The notes beneath the pieces are model-generated. The model saw only the letters and a list, made by a program, of their open reading frames with translations. It was not told the DNA's origin and did no database searches. From assembly GCF_014268615.1 (NCBI RefSeq), contig NZ_JABWQV010000006.1:1-64000 (forward strand): a stretch of 64,000 nucleotides of DNA, in the 5' to 3' direction. How positions within the stretch are numbered: the first letter of the stretch is position 1; every line of letters begins with the position of its first letter. Made by a program: the position numbers and the translations under genes. Source of the stretch: Pseudomonas tehranensis (GTDB lineage: Bacteria > Pseudomonadota > Gammaproteobacteria > Pseudomonadales > Pseudomonadaceae). Positions 54,975-63,638 of this stretch are shown one piece after another.

Positions 54975-55520
54975 TCAAATCTTCGGCGGCCCCGGGTATC
55001 CGCAATGCGCCCAGGCCTCGGCCCGGCTGTACCACGCCATCATGACCATTTGCAGCAGTGAGCTGTGGCCCTGGCGCAGAAGGTCCAGCGCGCTGTTTTC
55101 CCACCGTTCGAGAAACTTTTGGATGTCATCGGCGTTGGCGTTTTCCCACGAGCCCCAGACTCCGGTCAGCGGCCCGCGGGTGATGCCCAGCGTGAGCACG
55201 TCGAACAGTTGGCGGGTGAGCTTGAGCATGGCCGGAGACAGATGAGCCAGGCTGATGTCGAGGTTTTGCAAGGTGGCTGCAGTGGCGGCGGGAATTTTCT
55301 CAGCGGCCACGGCTCCGTTCAGCGTCACCGGGATGACGGCACGCAAGAACGCTAGATCGCTGTTACGCAGGGCCGTCAGACCGCTGGCCGGTTGGCTGGG
55401 CGAGCAACCGCTCAGGCTGGCACCCAGCCCGACGGTGACCAGGAAGGCGCTGGCGCCGAGGCTGAACTGCAACAGGCCGCGTCGTGACAGGGTAGGAATA
55501 TCGGTCAGGCTTGGGTTCAT
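54975..55520 (-). CDS. Tat-exported subunit 3-like partner of the GMC oxidoreductase
   Basis: 181 residues. The twin-arginine signal LSRRGLLQFSLGASAFLVTVGLGASLSGC also ends with a lipobox-like Cys. The rest resembles the small gluconate 2-dehydrogenase subunit 3 family (LRNSDLAFLRAVIPVTLNGA...WYSRAEAWAHCGYPGPP). Such subunits bind the FAD subunit and carry it to the periplasm by Tat hitchhiking. Same strand between calB and the GMC gene. Confidence 0.75.
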   Translation of the reverse strand: MNPSLTDIPTLSRRGLLQFSLGASAFLVTVGLGASLSGCSPSQPASGLTALRNSDLAFLRAVIPVTLNGAVAAEKIPAATAATLQNLDISLAHLSPAMLKLTRQLFDVLTLGITRGPLTGVWGSWENANADDIQKFLERWENSALDLLRQGHSSLLQMVMMAWYSRAEAWAHCGYPGPPKI

Positions 55521-55547
55521 TATTGTTATTACCCGGAAAGACTGCGG

Positions 55548-56978
55548 CTAACGGACAAACAACTTCTGGATCAGTTTCTGGAGTGGCTTGCCGTAAGGTG
55601 GATAAATCAGTTTCGCCGCGTTGAACCGCTGTTTGCTCAGTACGCCCTTGGCCTTGCTGAACGTCAGGAAGCCTTCGTGACCGTGGTAGTGCCCCATCCC
55701 CGAGGCGCCAATGCCGCCGAAGGGCAGGTCATCCTGGGCGACGTGCAGCAGGGTGTCGTTCAGGCAAACACCACCGGAATGGGTCTCGTTGAGCACGCGA
55801 TGGTGTTCGGCCTTGTTGTAGCCAAAGTAGTAGAGCGCCAGCGGGCGAGGCCGCTGATTGATGTAGGCAAATGCCTGGTCCAGGTCCTGATAGGGCACGA
55901 TGGGTAACAGCGGGCCGAAGATTTCGTCCTGCATGACGGTCATGTCATCGCTGACGTTGAGCAACAGGCTGTGGGCCATGCGTCGCCCCTGACCTCGATC
56001 GAACAACTCGATCAGCAATGCGCCCTTGCTGGTGGCATCGCCTATGTAGCCGTTGAGTCGCGCCAATTGTCGCTCGTTGATGATCGCGGTGTAGTCCGGA
56101 TTGTCAGTCAGGGTCGGATAAAACCCGCGAACCGCTTCGCGATACGCTTCAACGAATTCCCCGACACGGTTCTGCGGCACCAGTACGTAGTCCGGTGCGA
56201 CACAGGTTTGTCCGGCATTCAGGGTTTTGCCGAATGCAATGCGCTCGGCGGCGTCCTTGAGGGGCACGTCCGCGGACACGATGGCGGGCGATTTGCCTCC
56301 CAGTTCGAGCGTGACCGGGGTCAGGTTCTCGGCGGCGGCGCGCATCACGTGCTTGCCAATGCTGGTGGCGCCGGTGAACAGCAAGTGGTCGAAGGGCAAC
56401 CTGGAAAACGCCATGCCGACCTCAGCCTCGCCGAGCACCACGCACACCAGATCCTGAGGGAAAATGCGCGCCAGCAGTTGTTTGAGCAGCAACCCGGTGG
56501 CAGGGGTCGATTCGCTCAGCTTGAGCATCACCCTGTTGCCCGCCGACAATGCACCCACCAGCGGCCCGATGGCCAGGAACAGTGGGTAGTTCCAAGGCAC
56601 GATGACCCCGACCACGCCCAGCGGTTGGTACACCACTTTGGCTGACGCCGGCTGGAAGGCCACGCCCACCTTGCGCCGGGAAGGTTTCATCCAGCCCTTG
56701 AGGTGTCGGCTGGCGTAATGGATGCCGTGCAGGCTCGGCATGAGCTCGGCCAGCAGCGTTTCGTCCGCGCTGCGATGGCTGAAGTCCTGGCTGATGGCGT
56801 CGATCAGTGCTTGTCGCTCGTTGCTCAGTAACTCGCGCAACGCCTTGAGCCATTGCCGTCGCTGCTCGGCAGGTGGCATGGGGTGGGCGGCATAGGCTTG
56901 GCGCTGGGTGTCGAAAAGCGCTTGCAGTTCGCCCAGGTGCTGTTGAGATTCGCGCAGGTAAGCAACGTCGGCAGGCAT
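55548..56978 (-). CDS. calB: coniferyl aldehyde dehydrogenase-like aldehyde dehydrogenase
   Basis: 476 residues. ALDH features: VVGVIVPWNYPLFLAIGPLVGALSAGN, LLFTGATSIGKHVMRAA (NAD site), TLELGGKSP with the catalytic Glu, and FGKTLNAGQTCVAPDYVL with the catalytic Cys. The C-terminal hydrophobic-basic tail and length fit the CalB/long-chain aldehyde group. It is divergent from a TetR gene, and followed after 27 bp by the Tat subunit and GMC oxidoreductase, suggesting stepwise alcohol-aldehyde-acid oxidation. Confidence 0.83.
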   Translation of the reverse strand: MPADVAYLRESQQHLGELQALFDTQRQAYAAHPMPPAEQRRQWLKALRELLSNERQALIDAISQDFSHRSADETLLAELMPSLHGIHYASRHLKGWMKPSRRKVGVAFQPASAKVVYQPLGVVGVIVPWNYPLFLAIGPLVGALSAGNRVMLKLSESTPATGLLLKQLLARIFPQDLVCVVLGEAEVGMAFSRLPFDHLLFTGATSIGKHVMRAAAENLTPVTLELGGKSPAIVSADVPLKDAAERIAFGKTLNAGQTCVAPDYVLVPQNRVGEFVEAYREAVRGFYPTLTDNPDYTAIINERQLARLNGYIGDATSKGALLIELFDRGQGRRMAHSLLLNVSDDMTVMQDEIFGPLLPIVPYQDLDQAFAYINQRPRPLALYYFGYNKAEHHRVLNETHSGGVCLNDTLLHVAQDDLPFGGIGASGMGHYHGHEGFLTFSKAKGVLSKQRFNAAKLIYPPYGKPLQKLIQKLFVR

Positions 56979-57013
56979 GGGCGGGCACCGATAGTATTAG
57001 AGTGAGTGTTTTC

Positions 57014-57029
57014 TAGAGCTTGTGCTCTA
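57014..57029. promoter_or_regulatory. palindromic operator candidate
   Basis: TAGAGC-TTGT-GCTCTA in the divergent calB/tetR gap, flanked by TTTTC and AAAAA that extend the symmetry. A likely TetR-family binding site. Confidence 0.6.
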
Positions 57030-57126
57030 AAAAGTCAACCGACATCCGTGACGCCTTTGGGTTTGTCCCGTGACCGATAGGTCGTAAGATGCCGTTCAAT
57101 GCTTTCGTCGAATTAAAGCTCAAGCC

Positions 57127-57798
57127 ATGGCCATACGAATAAAAACCAGCGAGCGCATCGTGCAAAACAGCCTTGAGCTGTTCAATCAGCAGGGTGAGCG
57201 CAGCGTCAGCACCAACCATATCGCCGCCCACATGGACATGTCCCCGGGCAATCTCTACTACCACTTCCCCAACAAGCAGGCGATCATCGCCGTATTGTTC
57301 AGTGAGTACGAAAACCTGGTGGACAGTTTCCTGCGTCCGCCCCAAGGCCGTGCGGCCACTGTCGAAGACAAGCGCTTCTATCTGCAGGAGTTGCTCTCGG
57401 CGATGTGGCGTTATCGTTTCCTGCACCGAGACCTGGAGCATCTGCTGGACAGCGACCCGGACCTTGCCGCGCGCTATCGTCGGTTTTCCCAGCGTAGCCT
57501 GATTCACGGCACGGCTATCTACGAGGGCTTTGTGGCCGCCGGTATCCTGAAAATGGACCGGGTGCAAATCGAGTCCCTGACCCTCAATGCCTGGATCATT
57601 CTCACGTCCTGGGTCCGATTCCTCTGCACCACACGGGAAAATTCCAACCATTTGAGCGAGCAGGCCATCAAGCGAGGGGTCTATCAAGTGCTGGTGCTGG
57701 AGGCCGGTTTCGTGACTGAGCAGGCCCGCGAAGCGGTGGATGCGCTGTTCAAAGAGTTCTATGTCCCCCTGGCCCAGACCCTGGAAGAAGGGGCGTAG
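57127..57798 (+). CDS. TetR-family transcriptional regulator
   Basis: 223 residues. The N-terminal HTH (IVQNSLELFNQQGERSVSTNHIAAHMDMSPGNLYYHFPNKQAIIAVLF) is a standard TetR domain, followed by a helical ligand domain. Divergent from calB, so probably its repressor, acting at the palindrome 57014-57029. Confidence 0.9.
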   Translation: MAIRIKTSERIVQNSLELFNQQGERSVSTNHIAAHMDMSPGNLYYHFPNKQAIIAVLFSEYENLVDSFLRPPQGRAATVEDKRFYLQELLSAMWRYRFLHRDLEHLLDSDPDLAARYRRFSQRSLIHGTAIYEGFVAAGILKMDRVQIESLTLNAWIILTSWVRFLCTTRENSNHLSEQAIKRGVYQVLVLEAGFVTEQAREAVDALFKEFYVPLAQTLEEGA

Positions 57799-57831
57799 GA
57801 TTCAAATTCGATCGAGCCACAGGAGCCCGTT

Positions 57832-58686
57832 ATGCCCATTGCGCAACTCATCAGTCCTCAAGCCCTGGAACACAGGCGGTCGCAGCCCGGACTGGTGATC
57901 CTCGATTGTCGTTTTGCCCTGGAGGACCCGGACTACGGCCAGCGCAGTTACGCCGAAGGCCATATTGCCGGGGCATCCTTCGCTGACCTCGAACGCGACC
58001 TGAGTGGGCCCGTCACCAAAGGCGTGACCGGCCGCCATCCGTTGCCGGAGCCTGAGGCCCTGATGAAGCGTTTGCGGGCCTGGGGGATCGGCAACGACAG
58101 CGACATCGTTCTGTACGATGACGGCCCTGGCGCCTACGCCGCCCGGGCCTGGTGGTTGCTGGCCTGGCTGGGTAAGCGCGATGGGGTTTACATCCTCGAT
58201 GGCGGACTCAAGGCTTGGCATGCTGCCGGTTTGCCCTTGAGTCTCGATCCACCGGTCAACGGCCCCGGGACCTTCAGTGGTTCTCCCGACGCGACCCTGC
58301 TGTTGAGTGCCGAGGCGCTTGAGCAGCGCCTCGGTGAGCCGGACATGACCCTGCTCGATGCCCGGGCGTTGCCGCGTTTCAGGGGCGAAGTCGAACCGAT
58401 CGATCCGGTTGCCGGACATATTCCGGGCGCACAGTGCGCAGCGTTCACCGAGAACCTGGGTGCTGATGGGCGCTTCCTGCCAGTCGACCAGCTCAAGCAG
58501 CGCTTTGCCGAGAAATTGGGAGAGCGCTCGCCGACGGAACTGGTGGCCTATTGCGGCTCCGGCGTGACGGCATGCCATAACCTGTTTGCTTTGTGCCTGG
58601 CGGGATATCCGTTGGGGAGGTTGTACGCCGGTTCGTGGAGTGAGTGGATCACCGATCCGCAGCGGGGCGTGGCGAAGGGCGAATAG
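57832..58686 (+). CDS. sseA: thiosulfate/3-mercaptopyruvate sulfurtransferase (double rhodanese)
   Basis: 284 residues with two rhodanese domains: the N-terminal inactive one (LVILDCRFALEDPDYGQRSYAEGHIAGASFADLERDLSG) and the C-terminal active one with LLDARALPRFRGEVEPIDPVAGHIPGA and the Cys loop AYCGSGVTACHN. The CGSGVTA loop favours 3-mercaptopyruvate over thiosulfate in this family. Cytoplasmic. Confidence 0.88.
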   Translation: MPIAQLISPQALEHRRSQPGLVILDCRFALEDPDYGQRSYAEGHIAGASFADLERDLSGPVTKGVTGRHPLPEPEALMKRLRAWGIGNDSDIVLYDDGPGAYAARAWWLLAWLGKRDGVYILDGGLKAWHAAGLPLSLDPPVNGPGTFSGSPDATLLLSAEALEQRLGEPDMTLLDARALPRFRGEVEPIDPVAGHIPGAQCAAFTENLGADGRFLPVDQLKQRFAEKLGERSPTELVAYCGSGVTACHNLFALCLAGYPLGRLYAGSWSEWITDPQRGVAKGE

Positions 58687-58703
58687 CGGTCAGTCCTGAG
58701 TCA

Positions 58704-58796
58704 ATGTGGGAGCGAGCCTGCTCGCGATAGCGGTGGGTCAGCTTGCATCGATGCCAAATGTTCCACCGTAATCGCGAGCAGGCTCGCTCCCACAGG
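58704..58796. repeat. REPIN
   Basis: Arms GTGGGAGCGAGCCTGCTCGCGAT and ATCGCGAGCAGGCTCGCTCCCAC, between convergent genes. Confidence 0.88.
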
Positions 58797-58816
58797 GATT
58801 TGGTGTTTAACCACCG

Positions 58817-59821
58817 TCATCCCTGGCCCAGGCTGGCCAGCCAGTGGGGAATCCGCCGCTCCAGATAATACCCCGGGCGGCGCAAGCTTCCGTCGACAAA
58901 ACCCACATGCCCGCCTTGTGCATGCAGTTCCAGCTGGGTGGAGGCTGACAACTCGCCAGGTTCGGGCAAGCTGTGGGGAAACACGAAAGGGTCGTCGGCG
59001 GCCTGGATGACCAGGGTCGGCGTGCTGATCTCGCCAAGAAAGTAACGACTGGAGGCGCGACGGTAATAGTCGGCGGCGTCAGAAAAGCCGTGCAGCGGCG
59101 CCGTCACCCGTCCATCGAAGTCCCAGAAGGTGCGCATGTTTTCCAGAGGGCCCAGCGCCGTGAGGGTCGCCAGCCCTTCGTGGCGTCCATCGTGCTGAAA
59201 CTGGCGTTGCTTGTTGCGCACGTAGGCCACCATCTCGCGCATGAAATGAGCCTGATAAAACCTGGAAAACCCCTGTCCGATGCGATCGGCACACTGGTCG
59301 AGGCGAAACGGTACCGACACCGCGACCGCCCCTTGCAGCTGACTGTCGCCGCCCGTTTCCCCCAGGTGCTTGAGCAGCACGTTGCCGCCCAGTGAATAGC
59401 CCACTGCAAACAGCGGTGCCAAGGGGCGGCGGGCCCGCAGATGGGCGATGGCGGCGGCGAGGTCTTCGCTGGCCCCTGAGTGATAGCTGCGGGGCAACAG
59501 GTTCGGTTCTCCCGAGCAACCGCGCCAGTTCAGCGCCACGCTGGCCCAGCCCTGTTTGCCAAGAGCCTGTTGCAGGCCGGCCACGTAGGGCGAGTTGGAA
59601 GACCCGGTCAGCCCGTGAAGTACCAGCACCAGTGGCGCATCGACTCGGTGGGGGCCATGCCAGTCGAGATCGAGAAAGTCGCCGTCTTCCAACCACAGGC
59701 GCTCACGTTCCCGAGCGATGTGGAGGCTCTTGCGCCACAGCGGTCCCCACAAGGTTTGCAAGTGCGGGTTGCCAAGGCCCAGGGCCGGGACGAAACGTTC
59801 AGATGCAGCAGACACGATCAT
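58817..59821 (-). CDS. YheT-family alpha/beta hydrolase
   Basis: 334 residues from 59821 (MIVSAASERFVPALGLGNPHLQTLW). The family's NPHLQTL opening, LVLHGLTGSSNSPYVAGLQQAL, the nucleophile elbow VGYSLGGNVLLKHLGE and the late His in AQGGHVGFVDG. An esterase-like cytoplasmic protein of unknown substrate. Confidence 0.9.
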   Translation of the reverse strand: MIVSAASERFVPALGLGNPHLQTLWGPLWRKSLHIARERERLWLEDGDFLDLDWHGPHRVDAPLVLVLHGLTGSSNSPYVAGLQQALGKQGWASVALNWRGCSGEPNLLPRSYHSGASEDLAAAIAHLRARRPLAPLFAVGYSLGGNVLLKHLGETGGDSQLQGAVAVSVPFRLDQCADRIGQGFSRFYQAHFMREMVAYVRNKQRQFQHDGRHEGLATLTALGPLENMRTFWDFDGRVTAPLHGFSDAADYYRRASSRYFLGEISTPTLVIQAADDPFVFPHSLPEPGELSASTQLELHAQGGHVGFVDGSLRRPGYYLERRIPHWLASLGQG

Positions 59822-59844
59822 TTCTCGATGCACTGGCCAGCCGT

Positions 59845-60456
59845 TCAGCCAACGGCCTCTGCCACACGTTGCCACAACGCGTAATACACCCGTCCGGATT
59901 TCTGTTCACGATGCAGGCGCCAGTTGCCTGGCAACCCCAGGGTGGACGGGGCGGCTTCGCTTTCAGTGTAGACCCAGGCATCGTCGGCAAGCCAATGACG
60001 TTCTTCGAGCAAGGTGCAAACGGCTGGCAGCAGGTTCTGGTTGAACGGTGGGTCGAGGAACACCAGGTCGAAGGGGGTCGCCGGCTGGCTGTCCAGGTAG
60101 CGCAACGCGTCGGCGGTCTGCACCTGACCGACGGTGCAACGCAGTGTTCCCAGGTGCTCTTTCAGGCTGGAGACCGCCAGGCTGCTGGCGTCTAGCGCCT
60201 GGCCCATGGCGGCGCCACGGGACAACGCCTCAAGAAACAATGCCCCGCTGCCGGCAAACGGGTCGAGTACCCGAGCGCCGGCCACGTAGGGCGCGAGCCA
60301 GTTGAACAGGGTTTCGCGCACCCGGTCCGGGGTTGGGCGCAGGCCCGGCGCGTCGGGGAAGCTCAAGCGCCGGCTGCGCCATTCGCCGCCGATGATGCGC
60401 AACTGGTTCACACCGTTGTGCACGGGTTTCTTGCTGGAATTGGATGGGCGGGCCAT
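59845..60456 (-). CDS. rsmD: 16S rRNA (guanine966-N2)-methyltransferase
   Basis: 203 residues. LRIIGGEWRSRRLSFPDAPGLRPTPDRVRETLFNWL, VLDPFAGSGALFLEALSRGA (SAM site) and LVFLDPPFNQNLL (DPPF catalytic motif) are diagnostic. Its start overlaps the stop of the upstream M16 gene by one base. Confidence 0.95.
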   Translation of the reverse strand: MARPSNSSKKPVHNGVNQLRIIGGEWRSRRLSFPDAPGLRPTPDRVRETLFNWLAPYVAGARVLDPFAGSGALFLEALSRGAAMGQALDASSLAVSSLKEHLGTLRCTVGQVQTADALRYLDSQPATPFDLVFLDPPFNQNLLPAVCTLLEERHWLADDAWVYTESEAAPSTLGLPGNWRLHREQKSGRVYYALWQRVAEAVG

Positions 60457-61946
60457 TAGTGCTCCGGAACCCCGAGCGGTTGCTCGGCAGGTTTTTCAGT
60501 GGGGGCCGGCAGCGGCTGTTGCGGCACGGTCGGGCCGGCGGTGACGATGACCATTTTATCCGTGCTCAGGTGTTTGTTCAGCGCGGTCTTGACCTGTTCG
60601 ACGGTCAGTTCCTGGGACTGACGCATGAAGTCTTCCAGGTAGCTGAGCGGCAAGTCATAGAAACCCATGGCCCCGAGCTGGCCGACAATGTCCTCGTTGC
60701 TGGCGGTGGACAGCGGGAAACTGCCGGCCAGCTCACGCTTGGCATCATCGAGTTCTTTTTGGGTCGGGCCGTTCTTCAGGTAATCGGCGAACACATCCTG
60801 CACCAGTTTCAGCGTGCCTTCGCTCATTTCGGCGCGTGTCTGCAGGTTGATCATGAACGGGCCACGGGCCTGCATCGGCGAGAAGCCGGAATACACGCCG
60901 TAGGTCAGGCCACGCTTTTCCCGGACTTCGGTCATCAACCGTGTGCCGAAACCGCCGCCGCCGAGGATCTGGTTGCCCAGGGACACGGCCGCATAGTCCG
61001 GGTCGTCCCGATCGATGCCCAGTTGCGCGAGCATCAGGTTGGTCTGCTTGGACGGGAACTCGATGTGACCGATGCTTGCCTTCGGTTCAACCGGTTGCAC
61101 GGTCTTTGCCAGTGCCGGGCCTTTCGGCAGCGCGGCGGACACCTGATTGGCAATCGCTTCGGCTTCGGCACGGGACAGGTCCCCCACCAGCGCAATCACC
61201 GCGTTGCCGGCGGCATAGGCCCTGGCGTGGAAAGCCTGGACCTGGGCCCGCGTGATCGGTGGAATGCTTTGGGCGGTACCGTCACTGGAATGGGCATACG
61301 GATGATCACCGTACAGGCGCTTCATCAGTTCCAGCCCCGCCAGCTTGCCGGGGTTCTGCTTCTGGTACTCGAAACCGGCCAGCAACTGGTTCTTGATGCG
61401 CGCAAAGGAATCGGCGGGGAAGGTCGGTTTGCCAACGACGTCGGCGAACAGCTTCAGCGCCGGCTCACGCTTGTCCACCGCGCTGAGGCTGCGCAGTGAC
61501 GCCAAGGCCATGTCCCGCAGGGCTCCGTTGCCAAAATCGGCGCCGAGGCTTTCAAACCCTTGGGCAATCGCGCTGACATCCTTACCGGCTACACCCTCAT
61601 TGAGCATGGCGTTGGTCAACAGCGCCAGACCGGGTGTATCGCCGTCCTGGCTGCTGCCGGCGGCGAAAGTCAGGCGCAGGTCGAACATCGGTAATTCCCG
61701 GGCTTCGACGAACAACACCTTGGCGCCGTCAGCGGTTGTCCAGGTTTTTACGTCGAGCTGGCGACGGCTGGGTGCCTTGCCGTCCAGCTCGGCCAAAGAT
61801 TGCAGCTTGTTGCTGGCCTTGGCTTTGTCCAGCGCCTGGCTGGCGTTAGTGTCATTGGATGGCGACAGGTAAAAGGCCAGGGCGCCGATCAGGGCGATCA
61901 ACACCACACCGATCAGCACCAGACGCGATGATTTGCGCTCACTCAT
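60456..61946 (-). CDS. M16-family peptidase-like protein, non-catalytic subunit
   Basis: 496 residues. N-terminal membrane anchor (LVLIGVVLIALIGALAFYLS) and two M16 domains. The zinc motif HxxEH is absent (SQDGDTPGLALLTNAMLNEG stands in its place). The conserved R/Y substrate-binding segment EVREKRGLTYGVYSGF is kept, as in non-catalytic partners of M16B heterodimers. It overlaps the active partner by 8 bp. Confidence 0.9.
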   Translation of the reverse strand: MSERKSSRLVLIGVVLIALIGALAFYLSPSNDTNASQALDKAKASNKLQSLAELDGKAPSRRQLDVKTWTTADGAKVLFVEARELPMFDLRLTFAAGSSQDGDTPGLALLTNAMLNEGVAGKDVSAIAQGFESLGADFGNGALRDMALASLRSLSAVDKREPALKLFADVVGKPTFPADSFARIKNQLLAGFEYQKQNPGKLAGLELMKRLYGDHPYAHSSDGTAQSIPPITRAQVQAFHARAYAAGNAVIALVGDLSRAEAEAIANQVSAALPKGPALAKTVQPVEPKASIGHIEFPSKQTNLMLAQLGIDRDDPDYAAVSLGNQILGGGGFGTRLMTEVREKRGLTYGVYSGFSPMQARGPFMINLQTRAEMSEGTLKLVQDVFADYLKNGPTQKELDDAKRELAGSFPLSTASNEDIVGQLGAMGFYDLPLSYLEDFMRQSQELTVEQVKTALNKHLSTDKMVIVTAGPTVPQQPLPAPTEKPAEQPLGVPEH

Positions 61947-63294
61947 GAGCTTTCTCCTCGGGCAGGACGTGCGCGACGCTCAGGCGCGAGCGGGTGAAAT
62001 ACAGCTGGGCTGCCTTCTGGATATCTTGGGGGGTCACGCTTTGCAGTTCGGCGAGCTCGGTGTCCATCAGTTTCCAGGACAAGCCGACCGTTTCCAGCTG
62101 GCCGATGGCGGTGGCCTGGCTGGTGATCGAATCGCGCTCGTACACCAGGCCGGCGATGACCTGAGCGCGGACGCGCTCCAGTTCCTCGGCGGTCGGGGCG
62201 GTGGTTTTCAACTGTTCGAGCAAGCGCCACAAACCGGCTTCGGCCTGGGCCATGGTTTTGTTTTTCTGGGTGTTGGGCGTGGCCGACAAGGTGAACAGCG
62301 TGTCGCCACGGGTAAAGGCGTCGTAGCTCGACGAACCGCCGGACACCAGCTCTTCGCCGCGCTCCAGCTGGGTCGGGATCCGCCCGCTATAGCCGCCGTC
62401 CAACAAGGCCGAGATCAGCCGAAGGGCATTGACCGAGCGTTTGTCGGTCGCGGTGGCGATGCTTGGCACGTTGAAGGCCAGCATCAGGCTTGGCAGTTGG
62501 GTCTGCACATGCAGGGTAATCTGCCGCTCGCCAGGTTCGGCCAGTTCCAGGGGGATCTTCGCCGGCGGCACGTCGCGCCGGGCAACCGGGCCAAAGTAAC
62601 GCTGGGCCAAGGTCTTGACCTCGTCGGGTGTGACATCGCCGACCACCACCAGGGTTGCGTTATTCGGCGCGTACCAGGATTCGTACCAGTGGCGCAGTTC
62701 CTGGACTTTCATCCGCTCCAGGTCAGCCATCCAGCCGATGGTCGGGGTGTGGTAGCCGCTGGCCGGGTAAGCCAAGGCCTTGAAGCGCTCATAAGCCTTG
62801 GACATCGGCTTGTCGTCGGTGCGCATGCGGCGCTCTTCCTTGATCACCTCGATCTCGCGGCTGAACTCCTCCGGTGGCAGGCGCAGGCTGGCCATACGGT
62901 CGGCTTCCAGCTCGAAGGCCACGCCCAGGCGATCGCGCGCCAGCACTTGGTAGTAGGCGGTGAAGTCATCGCTGGTGAAGGCGTTTTCTTCGGCGCCAAG
63001 GTCGCGCAGGATCAGCGAAGCTTCGCCGGGGCCGACTTTCGAGCTGCCCTTGAACATCATGTGTTCCAGAGCGTGGGACAAACCGGTCTGGCCCGGGGTT
63101 TCATAACTGGAGCCAACCTTGTACCAAACCTGGGACACCACCACCGGTGCGCGATGATCTTCGCGCACCACGACCTTCAGGCCGTTGTCGAGGGTAAATT
63201 CATGGGTGGGTTGTGGATCGGCAGCCAAGGCTGAAAAAGGCAGACAAACTGTGCTGAGCAGCAGGCCTGCAGCACGGCGGGCAAGAGCATTCAT
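61939..63294 (-). CDS. M16-family zinc peptidase, catalytic subunit
   Basis: 451 residues with signal peptide (AAGLLLSTVCLPFSALAAD). HALEHMMFKGS is the inverted zinc motif HxxEH, with the distal Glu about 75 residues later in the M16 pattern. Periplasmic; pairs with the adjacent HxxEH-less protein. The order M16-M16-rsmD beside ftsY is conserved in Pseudomonas. Confidence 0.93.
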   Translation of the reverse strand: MNALARRAAGLLLSTVCLPFSALAADPQPTHEFTLDNGLKVVVREDHRAPVVVSQVWYKVGSSYETPGQTGLSHALEHMMFKGSSKVGPGEASLILRDLGAEENAFTSDDFTAYYQVLARDRLGVAFELEADRMASLRLPPEEFSREIEVIKEERRMRTDDKPMSKAYERFKALAYPASGYHTPTIGWMADLERMKVQELRHWYESWYAPNNATLVVVGDVTPDEVKTLAQRYFGPVARRDVPPAKIPLELAEPGERQITLHVQTQLPSLMLAFNVPSIATATDKRSVNALRLISALLDGGYSGRIPTQLERGEELVSGGSSSYDAFTRGDTLFTLSATPNTQKNKTMAQAEAGLWRLLEQLKTTAPTAEELERVRAQVIAGLVYERDSITSQATAIGQLETVGLSWKLMDTELAELQSVTPQDIQKAAQLYFTRSRLSVAHVLPEEKAHE

Positions 63295-63638
63295 TCGTGT
63301 TTAAACCTGTTGGGCTGCCCGCTAGGTCTTAGCGTCGGCGGGCGAGAGGGTGCTAGGATACTGATCCGTTTTACTGGCGGCCACGCCTATCGGGCCTTTT
63401 CGCGGTCCGGGGTTGTTTGGGTTCTCGGAAGAAACCCTGGGTTTGTTCGTTGATCCCAGCGTTTTCGCCGATGATGCCGCGCCAGTCCTTCGAAAAAATC
63501 GACCTTGAGCTGTCCTGGGGACAACTCGACAAAATGTTGCGCGTGAACAAGCTGGGTGAAACGCAGTCTGTTCAGCATCGAATATTTATCACCGAGGCGC
63601 CCAGGTGGCGCGTCGCTACCGTGAGATAGCCGTCCTCC
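63295..63638. other. divergent promoter region of ftsY and the M16 operon
   Basis: 344 bp with no believable gene; a short open frame at 63417-63629 has no family features. It should contain the promoters of both transcription units; no strong motif is named here. Confidence 0.5.

Noticed and set aside
61933-63234. 433-codon plus-strand frame opposite the M16 peptidase
   Set aside because: Antisense to a gene with a clear HxxEH motif; no family features.
63417-63629. 70-codon ORF before ftsY
   Set aside because: No recognisable features and weak start; lies in the expected promoter region.
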